Source: Nitrososphaeria archaeon (lineage in GTDB: Archaea > Thermoproteota > Nitrososphaeria > Nitrososphaerales > Nitrosopumilaceae). Taken from it: a DNA stretch of 33,961 bases. The notes under the pieces are model-generated. The model was not told where the DNA came from. It was given only the letters and a program-made list of their open reading frames with translations, and searched no databases. Each line of letters begins with the position of its first letter. Position 1 is the stretch's first letter. The DNA lies in the NCBI GenBank assembly GCA_010028495.1, contig RHCX01000007.1, positions 1 to 33,961 of the forward strand, written 5' to 3'. This document shows, piece after piece, positions 31,756 through 33,961 of this stretch. The position numbers and the translations under genes were made by a program.

Positions 31756-32637
31756 TTATAGTCTCTTTATTATTTCAAGAAACTTCAAGCTTTTATGAAT
31801 TACATTTTCTGGATAACAATTGAGCATCCATCCGTTATCTATCCTGTTAAACTGAATCTTTTTGCAATCACGATCATATTCCAATTTACTGTTATCAAAT
31901 TTCCAGTCAAAGCCATTTCTAATTTCTTTAGATGGATAATTATGACCTCGTACTAGTGTGATGGTATTTTTGCTATAGTCAGTTTTTACCTCGGCATACA
32001 ATGCATTTGGATATAGATATACTACATTAGGATGAGATGTAATTGCGCCAAACTCCTTTTTTGTCACATATTCATTATGGAGGAGGATGACTTTGCTGTA
32101 TCTGCTTAAAATGGATGGATTCTTGTCTACATCTACATCTGTTACAAATGAATAATCTAGTAATTTTAGAGCCTGAACTGCGTTAGGATTCGCCTGTGGT
32201 AAAAAATTACTCTGAATTTTAACTGTCAGACACTTTTCATTACATTCTCCTCTATAATGGGTGTAAAACCCCGGTTCGTTATATGCAGAATCCGTAAATA
32301 TTGGAAATACAACAATCGTGTTTTTGTCAGACTTTGCTTTGTCGTAGTTTTTTGTTGGAGTGATCTTGAAAATTGCCTTATTCCAGATCTTCTTACCGTT
32401 TACAATCTGATAATCATTATCCTTAATCCATGTTTCAAATATCGATGTTGAGTTAACTTTTTTCCATTCTTTGTCTATTTTGAATTGATCTACAATTCTA
32501 GTTTCAAATTCTTTATTAGACAGCTGCGAACTAGTTCCTGATTTCTTGTCGGATTTTGATGGTCTATCATCTGCAAAGACTTGGTGAAGTATTGTGGTCG
32601 ATACTAATATCAAAATAACAAACAAGAATAACTTCAT
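31756..32637 (-). CDS. Secreted protein of unknown function
   Basis: The product has 293 residues with a signal peptide (MKLFLFVILILVSTTILHQV, cleavage after FADD region). The mature part starts with a Ser/Lys-rich linker and continues in a mixed alpha/beta domain with four Cys (GECNEKC near the middle and DRDCKK...MLNCYP near the end), probably two disulfides. The segment SRYSKVILLHNEYVTKKEF resembles a surface or periplasm-type alpha/beta protein with a flavodoxin-like strand order, but no known family is evident to me. ATG 32637 is favoured over GTG 32655, as a TTTAAATTT box is about 26 bases upstream of it. Confidence 0.65.
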   Translation of the reverse strand: MKLFLFVILILVSTTILHQVFADDRPSKSDKKSGTSSQLSNKEFETRIVDQFKIDKEWKKVNSTSIFETWIKDNDYQIVNGKKIWNKAIFKITPTKNYDKAKSDKNTIVVFPIFTDSAYNEPGFYTHYRGECNEKCLTVKIQSNFLPQANPNAVQALKLLDYSFVTDVDVDKNPSILSRYSKVILLHNEYVTKKEFGAITSHPNVVYLYPNALYAEVKTDYSKNTITLVRGHNYPSKEIRNGFDWKFDNSKLEYDRDCKKIQFNRIDNGWMLNCYPENVIHKSLKFLEIIKRL

Positions 32638-32679
32638 GCCTGTTTGTTTTCTCACAAATTTAAAAAAATTACTAATGTT

Positions 32680-33961
32680 TTATTGTGGTTCAATCGTGGC
32701 TGGTGGCTTACTTGATATCACATATGAGACCCATGTGACTTCATCTATCTCATTTGTAATTCTGTTGCTAATCTTTGCCAATATGTCGTGAGGGAGTCTA
32801 GTCCAATCTGCAGTCATTGCATCAATTGATTCTACCACTCTGATCATGACAATGTTTCCATACTTTCGTTCATCACCAACTACTCCAACTGCTTTGTCAT
32901 CTCCAACTGCTGCATATGCCTGCCAAACTTTATCATACCAACCTGACAATTCCAATTCCTCTTCTACAATTTTGCTTGCAATTTTTGCAATATTCAGTTT
33001 TTTCTCCGTAACATCTCCAATTACTCTAACTGCAAGGCCGGGTCCTGGAAACGGGTGCCTCATTAACAATTTTTTTGGTACTCCCAAAATTGCAGCAACT
33101 TTTCTGACCTCGTCTTTGTACAGATCTCTTAGTGGTTCTAATACTTCCAACTTAAGCCAGTCTGGCAGGCCACCTACATTGTGGTGGGTTTTGATTACTG
33201 CGGCAGGTCCCTTTGAAACCCCACTTTCTATTACATCTGGATAAAGTGTTCCCTGCGCCAACCACTTGAATGGTCCGTTTTCTTCTGCAAACTCAGTAAA
33301 AATTCTAACAAACTCTTCTCCAACAATCTTTCGTTTCTTTTCTGGATCTGTAACCCCAATCAATTTATCCAAAAATCGTTTTTTTGCATTGATTGCAGTA
33401 AAATTGACTACAAAATTCTCTTTGAACATTTTTTCAATTTCATGCTCTTCATCTAGTCGTAATAGCCCATTATCAACAAAGACGCATTTTAGTCTGTTTC
33501 CAATTGCCTTGTGAATCAAAAGGGCAGCTACTGTGGAATCTATACCACCGCTTACTCCGCACAAAACATTACCATCTATTTTTGAGATCTCACTTACTGA
33601 TTTTTCAATAAAGCCTTCCATGGTCCATTCCTGTTTTGCACCGCAAATATTCAAGACAAAGTTCTTGAGAATTTTGATTCCGTTTTCTGTATGAACTACC
33701 TCTGGATGGAATTGAATTCCGTAGATTGACTGCTTTTCATTTGCAATTGCGGCGGCATGCGATCGTTCTGTATGGCCAATTATCTGAAAATCATCTGGGA
33801 TTTTTTCTGCTTCATCTCCATGACTCATCCATGCCCTAAGAGAGTCGCCGACTCCTCCCAAAAGACTGGAATTGTTGTCTATTGTTAAATTAGAATGACC
33901 GTATTCTTTGTTTGATCTTTTTACTTTGCCACCAAAGTTATCAACTATGAGTTGATGTCCG
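32680..33961 (-). CDS. guaA: GMP synthase (glutamine-hydrolysing), N-terminus cut by window edge
   Basis: The frame is open to the right edge, so the start lies outside. Visible are the end of the class I glutaminase domain with its catalytic His and Glu (MSHGDEAE, IYGIQFHPEVVHTENG), the ATP-pyrophosphatase domain with VLCGVSGGIDSTVAALLIHK and GTLYPDVIES, and the dimerisation domain with RHPFPGPGLAVRVIGDVTEK, ending TWVSYVISSKPPATIEPQ. The enzyme converts XMP to GMP with glutamine as nitrogen donor. Fused glutaminase and synthetase in one chain differs from the two-subunit form of many euryarchaea. The catalytic Cys is beyond the window. Confidence 0.95.
   Translation of the reverse strand, partial: GHQLIVDNFGGKVKRSNKEYGHSNLTIDNNSSLLGGVGDSLRAWMSHGDEAEKIPDDFQIIGHTERSHAAAIANEKQSIYGIQFHPEVVHTENGIKILKNFVLNICGAKQEWTMEGFIEKSVSEISKIDGNVLCGVSGGIDSTVAALLIHKAIGNRLKCVFVDNGLLRLDEEHEIEKMFKENFVVNFTAINAKKRFLDKLIGVTDPEKKRKIVGEEFVRIFTEFAEENGPFKWLAQGTLYPDVIESGVSKGPAAVIKTHHNVGGLPDWLKLEVLEPLRDLYKDEVRKVAAILGVPKKLLMRHPFPGPGLAVRVIGDVTEKKLNIAKIASKIVEEELELSGWYDKVWQAYAAVGDDKAVGVVGDERKYGNIVMIRVVESIDAMTADWTRLPHDILAKISNRITNEIDEVTWVSYVISSKPPATIEPQ

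Noticed and set aside
1-33961. CRISPR arrays, insertion sequences, prophage genes, rRNA and tRNA
   Set aside because: No regularly spaced repeats, transposase or phage-type proteins were seen, and no tRNA-like or rRNA-like stretch was recognised by reading.

Overview
The window is archaeal and almost certainly from an ammonia-oxidising Nitrososphaerota (Thaumarchaeota) genome of the Nitrosopumilales type. Pointers are eukaryote-like ribosomal proteins S27e and L44e, a group II chaperonin, CobY-type cobinamide guanylyltransferase, a PAC2 protein, many CBS and UspA proteins, secreted proteins with the thaumarchaeal IPxWhKxxAKWW repeat and a PEF-type C-terminal sorting tail. Many start codons sit 25-28 bases downstream of an AT-rich TATA-like box, as expected for leaderless archaeal transcripts. 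By eye the GC content is moderate, nearer 40% than 33%, which would suit a Nitrosotenuis-like lineage, but this was not computed. No mobile element, CRISPR array, rRNA or tRNA was recognised.

Layout. 1-8 kb is a stress and signalling block: a CBS protein with an HPF-like tail (cut by the window edge), PAC2 protein, two Hsp20s, a DUF151 nuclease-like protein, a ribbon-helix-helix-like protein, two CBS proteins, a winged-helix regulator with a shared palindromic operator, a UspA, a 41-residue zinc finger and a secreted PEF-CTERM-like protein. 8-12.8 kb holds a secreted Lys-tailed protein, then PII regulator, Amt ammonium transporter and a 31-residue membrane peptide, followed by a UspA/CBS pair. 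13-16.2 kb is the most unusual part: three paralogous 125-139 residue proteins, two phasin-like proteins, and promoters sharing ATTGGT-N7-ACCAAT inverted repeats placed over the predicted transcription starts. 16.2-22.4 kb has a succinate-semialdehyde-type dehydrogenase, a secreted HExxH protein, a small RHH regulator, heme O synthase, an Lrp regulator and aspartate-semialdehyde dehydrogenase. 22.5-26.6 kb is a tight five-gene operon for late cobalamin synthesis. The rest has S27e/L44e, adenine deaminase, thermosome, a ROK sugar kinase, two unknown proteins and GMP synthase (cut by the right edge).

A striking property is damage to conserved reading frames: a zinc-finger gene (two shifts), the secreted HExxH protein (one shift), Lrp (start codon apparently lost), adenine deaminase (one shift) and thermosome (internal deletion plus shift). 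In addition the cobyric acid synthase lacks its glutaminase domain. Either the sequence carries assembly indels or this genome is really losing genes; raw reads would decide. The lesions are all between about 14.9 and 30.4 kb.

How parts may work together: PII and Amt handle ammonium supply; CBS, UspA, Hsp20 and the HPF-like protein look like energy and stress sensing; the phasin-like/paralog cluster with common operators looks like a co-regulated module, perhaps storage-granule related, although no PHA synthase is in the window.
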